Source: Elmis aenea (taxonomy: Eukaryota; Arthropoda; Insecta; Coleoptera; Elmidae). From it: 64,000 bases of DNA. How positions within the stretch are numbered: the stretch's first letter is position 1; every line of letters begins with the position of its first letter. Shown in pieces: positions 34,441 to 44,311 of this stretch. The translations under genes and the position numbers were made by a program. The notes beneath the pieces were generated by a model. The model was given only the letters and a program-made list of their open reading frames with translations, was not told where the DNA came from and ran no database searches. Where the stretch lies: assembly GCA_947652605.1 (NCBI GenBank), contig OX393579.1, positions 41,794,970 to 41,858,969 on the forward strand. Direction: 5' to 3'.

Positions 34441-35264
34441 TGCCTTATGAATGACTAACCGAGTCGATTAGTAAGAGCTGATAAGTAGAAGAGCTGAACG
34501 TGAAAAGATTTGACCAGTAGATAAGAACACCACACGTCCTAAACGCGCGGAAACATTAGTGTTTTATTTTAAGGAACATGCTCTGGAGAAAATGATCGTA
34601 TATAAATCATTTTTTTGTGTGCTTTTGTTTGAAGAGCAATCTATGGAATTGACTTGTAGGAACCGTGGCTATATTTTGATTTATAGTGAATTACGAATGA
34701 ACACATTTCTGACGTAATGATCACAATATTGCCTTGTGACAGGCTCAGATAATGATCCACCAAAAAAGCAATGCAAATTATTGGTAGGTAGATGCTTGAT
34801 TTGTGTATGTTCTCCAAAATATGGCCCAGTTACCAGTTCACTGGTGGCCATATTAACAGGAGTTCGCTGTACAATAAATTTCATTGAATACTTTTCGAAC
34901 TACCGATAACATGAAACCAAAACGCGAAATGCGAAACTCGTTTTCTTCCTTATAATACAAGAAGAAGTTGGATTACACCCTGAGTAATAAATACCACTTA
35001 CTGACACGCGGGTGCAGTTAAATTCGCCAAACTAGTGTTTGTAATTACATTTATCAAAGGCGAAACTATCGAACATGATATCGAGAAACCGGAATGTCGA
35101 CCCTGGATTATTTGTACTAATAGATCCTAATTCTGCAACTGTAACAAGTTTCGAATATCAAGGTGCAAATTACTAAAGTCCATTAATTTTACTGCTATTG
35201 TTATTTTGAAATCATTCCATTTGTTTCGCAAATAGTAATTAAATTATACATTACGTCGATATTT
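34441..35264. other. No gene recognised
   Basis: AT-rich DNA that probably includes the decayed mariner 5' end. I could not find the mariner terminal repeats. Confidence 0.4.
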
Positions 35265-35360
35265 AATAATAATAAAAATAAGAAATCGTTATTTAGCTTT
35301 TAGCTAATTTTACATTATCTTAATGCTGCTTATATTTATTTGTACATATTTTCTTAACTA

Positions 35361-37328
35361 TTAAATCTTAACATTATTTTTCACATATTCGAAACATAGT
35401 TTTTTAAAATTTGATATGGAAGTAGTTTGTTTAATTTCCACAGGTAATTCATTAAAAATCTTGAGCCCTTTGTAGTACAAGGCGTTCTGTGTATTTGTTT
35501 TCGTTAGTTTTGGTAGTCTAAAGTCGTCTTTGTTCCTGGTCTGGTATTCGTGAATGTTACAGTTTTGTATTAAATTTTTAGTCATGTAACGTGGTAAAAA
35601 ATTATTTATTGCCTTGTATATTAAAAAAAAACAATTAAAAGTAATTTGTTGACGTATACTTAACCACTTTAAGGTATTAAGCATTTCGCTTATTTTAGTG
35701 TATCTCGAGCATTTTAAAATAACACGCATTCCTCTGTTTTGTTGTTTCTGCAATTTATTTAAGTCGCATTCGTTGCATAAGAACAAAATACTCGCACAGT
35801 AATCGAAGTGTGGAGCAATTAGTGACCTATATACTGTAATTTTTGCTGAGAGGCTTAGCTTGTTTGTCAACCTACCTAGAAAACTGATTTTTTTCGCAAC
35901 TTTTTTCACAATGTAATCCACATTGCTGTTAAACTTAAGTTTATTGTCTATCATAACGCCAAGATATTTAATTTGCGAAACACATTCAAGTTCTTCATTA
36001 TCTATTTTAACTTTAATGCTTGCATCATTTGGTATTGGCCTGTTTCCTATTATCATAAATTTGGTTTTGTCTGTATTTAATTTTAATTTGTTAACTTTTA
36101 ACCATTCTGATACAACGTGTAAGTTATTATTTATCCTATTAATAGCCGACTCTAGGTTGCTATCAGAAGCTGTGATTAATGTGTTATCTGCAAAGAGATT
36201 TACACTACAGTTTCTTATATTGTGTTCCAAATCATTTAAGTACAGCACAAAAAGTAAAGGACCCAAAACTGAACCTTGTGGTACACCTAGTGTGCTGATA
36301 ATTTTTTTTGATTCTATATTGTTAAATTTAGTTTTTTGATAGCGAGTTGTTAGATAACTTTCAAACCACCTGTTTTCGATTCCTCGTATGCCATATTGTT
36401 CCAGTTTTTTAATCAGCCTATTTCTATCTATGGTTTCAAATGCTCTTTTAAAGTCTAAAAATACCCCCACAATGTATTTGTTATTTTCAATTTGTTGCTT
36501 CCAATCAGCTAGCACAAGATTTAATGATGTTTCACATGAATGTTTGGCTCTGAAGCCGGATTGAGCGTCTGATAGTATATTGTTGTCTTCTATAAACTGT
36601 AATATTTGTCGTTTGACAACAGACTCCAAAATTTGTTCATATCTAGGTAATATTTTTATTGGCCTAAATTCTTCGCATTTTTTGGTTCGTCTCACTTTTG
36701 GTATTGGCACAACTAACGCCGTTTTCCAACTTTCGGGAAAAACACCGTTAAGTAGCGATTCATTTATTATGTCTGTAATTGTATTTCCAATCAGAGGTAG
36801 TGCATCTCGAATAATCTGTATAGATACATCGTCCGCACCACCTCCAATATTTATATTTTGCATTATTTTACTAATATCGTCTAGCGTCACTGGCTTAAAT
36901 GAAAATACTTTCCTCGTTCGTAATATCGGTGTTTCGACAAACTTGGTTACTCCAATACTTTCATAAATGCTATTTATAAAATATTTATTAAATTGTTCTG
37001 CAATTTCTCGATTATCTACAAAATCTCGATCTTGAAATTTCACCCTATTGTTTGCTGTTGGCATATCCTTAATAACGATATCTTTTAAAGTTCTCCACAT
37101 TTTTCTTGAGTTGTATTGAAATTGATCAATCTTATTTTCAATGTACGCATTCTTTCTTAATTTTACTCGTATTAGTTTACTGTACTTGTTTCGTTTTGAT
37201 TTGTAAAGTCTGTCTCTCTCTAACTGCATAGTTCGCAATTCTGTTGTATACCATTGATTGACGTGCTTATTTACTTTTAAGGTTTTTTCTTTTATAATTT
37301 CAGTTACGGAATTCCGTAACAGTTGCAT
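35361..37328 (-). CDS. LINE ORF2 fragment, reverse transcriptase with FADN active site
   Basis: This is 655 uninterrupted codons. The leading region is the endonuclease-RT linker. RT blocks then follow in order: GGGADDVSIQIIRDA, ALVVPIPKVRRTKKCEEFRP, LSDAQSGFRAKHSCE, GVFLDFKRAFETIDR, TLGVPQGSVLGPLLFVLYLN, and the active-site block NLFADNTLI at residues 377-385. C-terminal blocks include KLNTDKTKFMII, YLGVMIDNKLKF and HEYQTRNKDDFRLPK. In YxDD the second Asp is Asn (codon AAC at 36183-36185), which should abolish polymerase activity. The true coding region continues upstream into 37349-37615 but the frame shifts near 37390. A CR1/L2-like affiliation is likely. Confidence 0.9.
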   Translation of the reverse strand: MQLLRNSVTEIIKEKTLKVNKHVNQWYTTELRTMQLERDRLYKSKRNKYSKLIRVKLRKNAYIENKIDQFQYNSRKMWRTLKDIVIKDMPTANNRVKFQDRDFVDNREIAEQFNKYFINSIYESIGVTKFVETPILRTRKVFSFKPVTLDDISKIMQNINIGGGADDVSIQIIRDALPLIGNTITDIINESLLNGVFPESWKTALVVPIPKVRRTKKCEEFRPIKILPRYEQILESVVKRQILQFIEDNNILSDAQSGFRAKHSCETSLNLVLADWKQQIENNKYIVGVFLDFKRAFETIDRNRLIKKLEQYGIRGIENRWFESYLTTRYQKTKFNNIESKKIISTLGVPQGSVLGPLLFVLYLNDLEHNIRNCSVNLFADNTLITASDSNLESAINRINNNLHVVSEWLKVNKLKLNTDKTKFMIIGNRPIPNDASIKVKIDNEELECVSQIKYLGVMIDNKLKFNSNVDYIVKKVAKKISFLGRLTNKLSLSAKITVYRSLIAPHFDYCASILFLCNECDLNKLQKQQNRGMRVILKCSRYTKISEMLNTLKWLSIRQQITFNCFFLIYKAINNFLPRYMTKNLIQNCNIHEYQTRNKDDFRLPKLTKTNTQNALYYKGLKIFNELPVEIKQTTSISNFKKLCFEYVKNNVKI

Positions 37329-37348
37329 AAATGCGGTTGCTTTTTCAT

Positions 37349-37615
37349 TTAATTCGAATTTATTAATTTCATCCCAATTTGCCCTACATAAACTATAACC
37401 GCGCTGTATCCACTATAATCTTTTACTATTTTTATACTGTTGATGTTCGTCTTAACCTGTTCGACACACAATACGATTTTTATTACACTGTGGTCAGTAA
37501 TTGCATGCAAATCTAAAACATTTGCCTGAATGTTTTTATTGTTTGTTATAACTAAGTCTATTGTCGTATTACTAGATTGCGTTACCCTTGTAAATGCTCG
37601 AATAATTTGTCGCAT
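37349..37615 (-). pseudogene. LINE endonuclease C-terminal fragment
   Basis: It reads FTRVTQSSNTTIDLVITNNK and LDLHAITDHSVIKI, the end of an AP-like LINE endonuclease (TxxSxTxIDLVxTN, then ITDHxxI). The catalytic Asp-His pair at the end (TDH) is kept. The frame is displaced from the RT frame; the matching continuation ANWDEINKFELNEKA is read in the other frame near 37340-37385. Most of the domain is missing at the 5' truncation near 37620. Confidence 0.8.
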
Positions 37616-37625
37616 TCCTAACTAA

Positions 37626-38339
37626 AAGTTTCATATAACATGAGCCATATCGAGCAAATAAATTTCCGTAACTTACTAATAATTTGTATCGTCATGGCAT
37701 AGCAAACATAAAACTACAATAAACATTTATTGGTAACGACGGATAAATATTTTTGTATTGCAAATTCGATCAAATAAAGAACACATGATCGCAGCCGGTC
37801 AGACTCACTGGGGCAAAAGAAGTTGCCCTTGGGCGGTCCTTGGTGCCAGGGCCCCTTAGACCCCCTGGGTGTGCCACTGATACAATGAAACTCTATTTAT
37901 CGTTTCTGAAGAGACTTTCCTAACAAAACGATAAATGCGGGAAAACCATTGATGGGGAAACACGAAAAAACCTAATGTTTATTATCACAAAAACATATTC
38001 GCTCATGTACATAAATACATATCTACATATACACAAGTAGATATTGGTTGTATGCCGCTACGTTTGACTGTTTTAAGTTAAGCTTTGACTAAGGCACTGC
38101 TTATGCGAGCGCGCTGTGTCAGTATTTATTAAATGTGATGCAGAATCAAAAAATTAATTCAGTATCTAGATTTTCAACTTCTCAATAAGAATGTCGACTG
38201 AGCAATATGGTTTTGTTATTTTGAATAGGCGATCGATCAAATAAAATAGTAAAACAAATACGATACGCTGGACGATTGTTGCCATAAAACGATGGATAAG
38301 AGAACGATTAATATGGTCTTATTTTTGCTTGCTCACTCA
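37626..38339. other. No gene; possible hAT-like scrap at 37803-37882
   Basis: The patch 37803-37882 is GC-rich and reads on the reverse strand CAGTGGCACACCCAGGGGG, a common hAT end type, but no target duplication was found. The remainder is unrecognised. Confidence 0.35.
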
Positions 38340-39225
38340 ACAACGCACCAACTTAAAAGGATCACCGAAGTAATAAAAACTGGGTTTAAAAGAAAATAAT
38401 ACACAGTAACACTACTTTTAGATGTAGCACAAGCATTCGATAAAGTCTGGATTGAAGGACTGTTACACAAAATAAAAATAATAAATAAGCAAACCTACCT
38501 TCAAAACATAATCAAATTCTCTGAAACAGAAACGTTTAAGTAAGAATCAATTTTACACTCTTAACAAAAAGATCCATACAAGCAGGAGTCCCACAAGGTA
38601 GTGTATTGGGGCCAACTCTATTTAAGAATTATTTCCACGGATTCCCACCAACCGATGCAATGTTTGCAGATAATACAGCAATCATAACAAGAAATCACAA
38701 GATATTTAGTCTAAGGAAAATAATCACAACCCACAACATCAAAGTCAACAGTGTCGATTGGACATGGAGAAATCCAGTAGGTACCTTGAAATATACCTGT
38801 ACCTATACAAAGTTGCAGACTCTCGTAACTGTATCCTTTAATAAACAGAAAATCGACATTAAAAGTGAAATGTACACTCCTACCATACAACTCGCTGTTG
38901 CGGTATGAAGCAACACTACACCAACCAACATAAAAAAAAAACTGCAAACGTGCCAAAACAAAGTGCTCCGACTAGCAGTGAACGCGCCATGGTTTGTTTG
39001 CAACAAACAAGTACATGAAGAACTCGGAATACAATCAGTTCAGGAATTTATTAAAAAAATAGCAACAAAATTTCTTAAAAAGTTAGTGACTTGTAAAAGT
39101 GCTGCTCTATAAAACGTCGGAAAAAGATAAATACACGAAAGGTTTAAGCGCAGGTTACCGCAGGACATACGCCTAAGCTCTAGTGAAGAAAGCTTAACGC
39201 CATACGCCACAGGGAACTAAGCATC
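38340..39225 (+). pseudogene. Jockey-like LINE reverse transcriptase relic
   Basis: Blocks can be read across frame breaks: QLKRITEVIKTGFKRK, then LLLDVAQAFDKVWIEGLLHK, then IQAGVPQGSVLGPTLF, then DAMFADNTAIITR, then KLQTCQNKVLRLAVNAPWFV and VHEELGIQSVQEFIKK. This order (AFDKVWHxGLL, GVPQGSxLGP, APWxVxNxxxHxxLxI) is characteristic of jockey-clade elements. The active site reads FADN rather than FADD (AAT at 38672-38674). Several deletions and stops remove parts of the palm and thumb. Confidence 0.8.
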
Positions 39226-39440
39226 CCTCACATTTTCCTTATTAATTATTAATTATCAACACAGCTATGCATAACATGAAATATGTTGAACTAGCTTATT
39301 AAACAAAAATAAAGATGAAATGTGTTCAGAACTGTATGAAATAAACGACCTATACGAGAAAACGAAGTTCATAGTTACAACAGAATTTTACTCAAGGTGT
39401 CCAGTTAGACGCTATCGCCGATTTAATGTGTATTTTTATA
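39226..39440. other. No gene recognised
   Basis: Short AT-rich spacer, probably the decayed 3' UTR of the jockey-like relic. Confidence 0.35.
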
Positions 39441-39941
39441 TAGGGTGTTTCATAATTGAATGCTGATCCTTAAGGGTGTTATTCCTTGGATGATTTTAAG
39501 AAAAAAAGTTCATATCAATGTAGATCCGCAACCGCCGTATTTTTGAGATACAGGGTGTTAATAGTTGAAAAAAATATCGGTTTTTTCATAATATCTTTGA
39601 TACCGCTTTAGATATTTTTTTGAATTTAAGTAGGTACTAGCTAGGCATAAAAACATTTAAAAAAAAATATTGTTCTATTTCTACCAATGACGTTCGTACT
39701 AACATGTCCTTGAATATTTTTAATGAAAAAGATGATATGTCACAGTTTTTTTTCAAAATAAATGTTATTTTTACAATGTTTTTATACCTAGTTAGTAGGT
39801 ACCTACCTACTAAAATTCAAAAAACACCCTGTATCTCAAAAATACGGCGGTTGCGGACCTACATTGATATGAACTTTTTTTCTTAAAATCATTCAAGGAA
39901 TTACACCCTTGAGGATCAGCATTCAATTATGAAACACCCTG
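39441..39941. mobile_element. 501-bp inverted-repeat element, TAGGGTG/CAGGGTG ends
   Basis: Ends are TAGGGTGTTTCATAATTGAA and the complement of CAGGGTGTTTCATAATTGAA. Arms of about 130 bp include GATCCTYAAGGGTGTAAT-like and CAACCGCCGTATTTTTGAGA motifs in both orientations. A second CAGGGTGTT...AACACCCTG pair lies inside each arm (39551 and 39833), another nested-end structure. It is non-coding. Confidence 0.8.
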
Positions 39942-39959
39942 TATATTGCCAGACCTTTA

Positions 39960-40450
39960 TGGGTCTGTGCAAGAAAGATCGAATCCAAATAATTCAACTC
40001 AAAAATTCGAAGTCGAAGAGAAAACGCTGTTGATTTTAACGGACTGCATTGAGACCACTTCGGATTACTGGACGGAAGATCGGCATTCCGAGCATATTGT
40101 TGCAAAAGCTAGTTCACAAAATTCCATCCGCCGGTCGGGATCATTTTCATTAAATTTCTGAAAAGCTGAAGTTTTTATGAATGCTATTTGTGATTTGTAA
40201 GAATGCGATGTTTCTTGACACTCCTGTTTCTGTCGACAATCAGCGAAGACAATATTCAAGACTTCTATTGAAATACGTAAGAATAGCTACCGGCGCATCT
40301 TCGTTAATTGATCTCCTCGAACGTCCACTGCGTAGTTTCTTGTGTGGGTCTTGTTTCCTTAAACTTTGTAGCAAGTCTGCTAAGATAATTCTGTGTTATT
40401 TATTGGTAGTCTGGATGCAGGCTGATAAATTTAATAGCGGCTTCTTTTTG
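39960..40450 (-). pseudogene. Relic of a transposase related to the DD41D element
   Basis: Reverse-strand blocks, in different frames, read RSGRSRRSINEDAPVAILTY, TETGVSRNIAF and FNENDPDRRMEFCELAF. They match the HTH/linker part of insect mariner-superfamily transposases with a DUF4817-type N-terminus; the homologous stretch in the intact 59414-60472 protein is REGDAERRLNFCNWYI. The catalytic core is not recognisable. At least two frameshifts are present. Confidence 0.6.
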
Positions 40451-40466
40451 TAACTGTGATTTTCAG

Positions 40467-40999
40467 TAGTAATATAACAAGTGCATTGAAAATTATCGAT
40501 AATTTTTGGTAAATATGCCCGAAAGCAAGTTGAGCTGAAAAAAACACGAGTGTACGAAGTGCACGAGTGATTTTTTTAAATTCAACTTGCATGAGTGAAG
40601 ATTTGTGAATAATTATAGATTATTTGCAATGCACGAGTTATATTTTATCAGGAAATTTCCTTCACCTAACTTACATGTCAAATTAAATGTACGTTATGTC
40701 AAGTTTTACAAGTACTACTGTCAGAGTGGTGCGTAAGGGGTGTGGTTTAATCTATATTAAAGTAACGCTACTGGTCGCCGAAATTCGTTAAAAAATTATC
40801 AAGACCAAAATATTTAATTCTCTCTACAAATTTATATTTTCGACCAACCACAAACTCAGATTTCTTAGAAACGATCAATAAACGCATGAAAATCTGTTAA
40901 TTGGGAAAAGGATATTATCAGTGTATGATTATGTTTATTGGTCATTTCTAGGAAATCTGAGTTTGTTATTGGCCGAAAACGCAAATTTGACAGGAAGAT
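40467..40999 (-). repeat. Palindrome-bracketed interspersed repeat, copy 2 (inverted)
   Basis: Inverse of 17088-17725. It begins AATATAACAAGTGCATTGAA and ends with the GAAAACGCAAATTTGACAGG block. A further degenerate copy of the TTGGTCxTTTCTAxxAAATC block lies at about 41045-41110. About 110 bp present in copy 1 are missing here. Confidence 0.75.
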
Positions 41000-41110
41000 C
41001 AACGTCTGACAGGAGTATGTAAAATTATTACCGTGTAATGATTCTCCTATTGGTAGTCTCTAGAAGATCTAAGATTAGTGATTGGTTGAAAACGCAAATT
41101 TGACAGGGAA

Positions 41111-41549
41111 GGAAATTTTCATTAAAAGTAGAATTATTTGAATGTATTCTTTTTTGCTCGGATACAACAAAGTCTGTACATTTATAAAATTGTAGGTAAA
41201 CCGTATTATGATGAACTTGTAGGACACTCTGTAGTTGTTGCACAGTTACCTGCAACATATCAGCAGGACTGTTTAACACAATCGATAAGTTGTGCTTTAC
41301 TGTAGCAAGTAAGCTGCAATTTTCAAAATTTCTCTACAATTACGTCAGTCCGACATATGTACGTGTTACTAATTGCGGCGTTTATTTTTGCCATACGTAG
41401 TATAAGAAAAGTACTGTGATCGCACAAATGTTCGAATTAGAAATCCGATGGATTTACAAGTTTTGAGGCTGCCTGATTCGTTTTGATTACATTTTTTATT
41501 TATCGATAGACCCTAAAAAATTACAATACAGAGCACGTGAATTTAGTTG
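41111..41549. other. No gene recognised
   Basis: AT-rich DNA. No supported feature. Confidence 0.4.
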
Positions 41550-41852
41550 AGGAGTCAAATCTAACCCCACGTGTCAAGTGTCACCAACTTCAAAAAAATT
41601 TCATAACTTTTTTGCAAAATTAATGATTATGTCTAACTGGTCATCGGAAAAGCATAGTATACAACACGTGCTGAAAGAATATTTCACACTCTTATGACTA
41701 GGCCACTCGCTTAACGGCTCGTGGCTCAACCACAGAACATACACAAGCTCAACTGTCATACTTGTGTGAAATATTCAACACAGAACATAGCCACATATTC
41801 AACTTTCAGCACTAGTTGTACAATATACTATTTCTTACAGATGGAAAATAAA
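41550..41852 (+). repeat. Interspersed inverted-repeat element, copy 2
   Basis: Direct copy of the second half of 23252-23640, with the same CAAGTGTCACCAAC, GGAAAAGCATAGT and GTACAATATACTATTT landmarks. It carries an extra segment in which CACAGAACATA is repeated and TATGACAGTTGAG-like sequence is inverted. Confidence 0.65.
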
Positions 41853-42436
41853 TTGCAATGTCTTATATGAGCTTAATGCGTCTTTTATTGACTTTATCTT
41901 ATTTTTATTTAAACGATCACTTTTGTTTAACAAGTAATGAAAAAATCCAGCAAAATAAGGTTTTTATTGGTATACTTTTATTGATTCTGTTTTAGGGACA
42001 CAGGTCGAAAACTAAATTTTTCATATACAAAAATACGATTACCAAGTCGTTTCCATTTTTTGATGACAACCAGTGACAACAAATTAATGTGAGTTATTTT
42101 ATAATTAGTTTCATGTCACTAAAAACGAAAAGTAAAAAGTATAGGCAATTACTGTTAATAACTGGGACAATAATTGCTTGCCATATTAGTTATATAATTG
42201 CTAAACCGCTATGGAGTCAAACTAAGAATGTTCCAGCATCAAAAGCTTGACATAACCTATAATTCTGACACTTCAGTTTTGACATTACGAATAAGTAAAA
42301 TAATGATAGCGTAATACATTCTAAAGAACATAATTTTTGAAAGAATATTAAACTCTAGCGACTTTCAGTTCCAACAGAATTGTTACCTAACATAATCTTT
42401 TGCAAAATTACAGCTGTATTTATTAAAATAACAATA
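41853..42436. other. Upstream region of the small candidate gene
   Basis: There is no coding sequence. A T-rich stretch ending TTGCAAAATTACAG at about 42396-42411 could be a splice acceptor placing the start codon in a second exon, but this is only possible, not shown. Confidence 0.3.
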
Positions 42437-42634
42437 ATGGATGTGTATAAGGCGTGGGCTAAGAGACAAAAAGGAAACCCCAGTTTGTTAGTTGTTGCAG
42501 CAATAGGATTTACAACCTGTCTGTATATAGGCCACAATAAATTATGGGTGCCTTACGCAAATAGAAGAAAACTAGCAGTTGCAGAGACGTACGCAGATTA
42601 TCTTTATTATGATCGAGATAAGTCATCAAATTAA
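42437..42634 (+). CDS. Small predicted single-pass membrane protein, 65 aa
   Basis: I choose the ATG at 42437 (context ACAATAATGG) rather than the in-frame ATG 57 bases upstream, because that segment looks like leader. The protein starts MDVYKAWAKRQKG, has one hydrophobic helix at about residues 15-30 (SLLVVAAIGFTTCLYIG) and then a basic, tyrosine-rich tail (YANRRKLAVAETYADYLYYD). Short protein, single helix and Arg/Lys-rich flanks resemble small mitochondrial inner-membrane proteins, but I do not recognise the family. AATAAA signals follow at 42781 and 42801. It has no transposon motif and is the only plausible host gene seen. It could be one exon or a processed copy. Confidence 0.5.
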   Translation: MDVYKAWAKRQKGNPSLLVVAAIGFTTCLYIGHNKLWVPYANRRKLAVAETYADYLYYDRDKSSN

Positions 42635-42780
42635 TGTATATTATGTAGAAAACGTTGGTGAAAAAAAATGTGATTAGAAAATTTGTTTAAGTTTAACTAA
42701 CTTCATGATTTGTTATTATATGTATACAAAATTAAATGGGTAAAAGCAATATTTTGTGAATTTTCATTGACAATTTTGTA

Positions 42781-42806
42781 AATAAAATGTTTTATTAAAT
42801 AATAAA
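42781..42806 (+). promoter_or_regulatory. Candidate polyadenylation signals
   Basis: Two AATAAA hexamers at 42781-42786 and 42801-42806 lie about 150 bp after the stop of the small gene. Such hexamers are frequent in AT-rich DNA, so the assignment is tentative. Confidence 0.3.
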
Positions 42807-43136
42807 GATAAAATAATAAAAAAATTAAACAGCAAAAAATTTGACATGTTAAGATGTTATATTCTTTACCATGAAAACTGTGTAGAAGCTGAGCGAATAT
42901 ACTTAGAGCCATGTCCCGAGTGAAGGCAACGAAGGGAGCGTAATTACAGAGATTTGGAAATAAATTTAAAAGAATATGTTTTTTTCGAGAAACCAACCAA
43001 AAATCCAAAACAAATCAATAACAAATTAGAATCATTAATTTTTACACAGTTTCTATGGCTAAGAATGTAGCATTTCAACATATAACACTTTTAATTAGTT
43101 GCAAATGTGCCCATTTGCTACAAATACTATTGAATT
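42807..43136. other. No gene recognised
   Basis: AT-rich DNA up to the 8-bp target duplication of the next hAT element. Confidence 0.4.
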
Positions 43137-43237
43137 CAGGGCCGTTCACAGAAAATTCGGGCCCCGGGGAAGCAATAGACAACGGGCCCCCCTTTTCTCT
43201 AAGAAACGTATAAATTTAAGACTCGCATTTTGATATA

Positions 43238-43532
43238 CAGGGTGATCCACATACAAGGGCTACTATTGGGATCTTGTAAACGATAAGAGCTACAAAGAAG
43301 CTGAAATTAGACAAATTGACAAATATTGAAACAAATGCATTCATTTTACAGTGCGTAAAAAAATCTACATTTTCCCCAAAAATATTTTTGTACCTTCAAG
43401 TATAACCGAGTTATCATTAAAGCATTAGAGAATAGGTCTCCGAAAATGGAACAGTTTGTCTAATTTAAACTTCTTTATACCTCTTACCGTTTTCGAGATC
43501 CCAATGGTGGCCATTCTATGTGGATCACCCTA
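43238..43532. mobile_element. 295-bp inverted-repeat element, CAGGGTGATCCACAT ends
   Basis: The left end is TATA then CAGGGTGATCCACATA. The right end reads GTGGATCACCCTA, with the final bases decayed. The inner arms share ACAGTGCGTAAAAAA and AAAAATATTTTTGTA with the 62435-63013 element, so it is a short derivative of that subfamily. Confidence 0.8.
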
Positions 43533-43567
43533 TGGAGTGTAGACTATGTCATTCGGTATAAAAAATA

Positions 43568-43992
43568 TTAAAAAATAGTTATTTATGTATCAAGGCCAAA
43601 AAGTGTAACGTTTTCGGCCGCGTCTGGTTTGCTGGCCGAGACGTAGTCGAGGCCAGCAAACAGGCAAGGCCGAAAAAGTACGTTTTGGCCGGGGTGCATA
43701 TTACATTTTTTGTGCGATCGAATTAAAAACAATTTAAATTTTTAGTAATTTTCAAAATTATAGGTTAGAAACTACGTGACATTCTGTCACTGACAGACGA
43801 CGGCGTATGTACTGCATTACCGGCCCTCTCCTTAGCAACGGCTGTAAAAGTTACTTTTTCGGCCGTTGCTAAGGGTAACGGCCTGCAAAGTAACTTTTAC
43901 GGCCGTTGCTAAGGATAGGGCCGGTAATGCAGTACTTTATGGTTGCTAACGCGTCCGTCAAACAGCTGTTTCTAGTACGATCGCACAAAAAA
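43568..43992 (+). repeat. Hairpin-rich interspersed repeat, copy 2
   Basis: Inverse of 7130-7555, with clear hairpins. CTGGTTTGCTGGCC faces GGCCAGCAAACAG at 43625-43662. CTGCATTACCGGCCCT faces AGGGCCGGTAATGCAG at 43810-43933, enclosing CCTTAGCAACGGC/GCCGTTGCTAAGG pairs. Ends near TGCGATCG motifs (43713 and 43978). No coding capacity. Confidence 0.8.
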
Positions 43993-44311
43993 AATATTTA
44001 AAGCAAAATGTTTAATGTCATAATATAATGAGTCAAGTCTCTACAGTTCTTCCGCTTTGGCATTTTTTTTCTTCATCTTTTTTTACTTCATCTTTTTTTT
44101 CTTTTCTATTTCGGTCAAAAATTAAAAAAAAAACGAAAAACATCAGCTTGTGTTTTAAATTTATTTTATTTTATTCGTCGCTGTTCTCATTCATTTTAAC
44201 AGTATTTGTAAACAAAACTTTATGTATTAGCTTGAATCCGGGCCCCCTTTGCAACACCGGGTCACGGGAATTAATCCCGTCTCCCCCCCTGTGATAGGCC
44301 CTGATTGAATT

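Larger units (their letters stand above)
35265..37625 (-). mobile_element. 5'-truncated LINE (endonuclease end plus RT)
   Basis: On the reverse strand the element runs from the last part of an apurinic-type endonuclease (near 37615), through a long RT frame, to a short 3' UTR ending in an AT-rich (TTA)-type tail at about 35265-35280. There is no ORF1 and most of the endonuclease is missing. A target duplication was not found. Confidence 0.8.
43137..44303. mobile_element. Non-autonomous hAT element containing two other repeats
   Basis: Exact 8-bp duplications ATTGAATT flank it (43129-43136 and 44304-44311). Ends are CAGGGCCGTTCACAG and the complement of CAGGGCCTATCACAG, followed by GGGCCCC-rich subterminal sequence. 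Inside lie the CAGGGTG element 43238-43532 and the hairpin repeat 43568-43992. The remaining right part holds a hydrophobic 88-codon frame with no transposase motif. Confidence 0.9.

Noticed and set aside
35923..36339. 138-codon forward-strand frame
   Set aside because: Antisense shadow of the LINE reverse transcriptase on the other strand.
44028..44294. 88-codon hydrophobic, Phe/Ser-rich frame
   Set aside because: It overlaps the GC-rich end of the hAT element and poly-T tracts; the composition explains the open frame.
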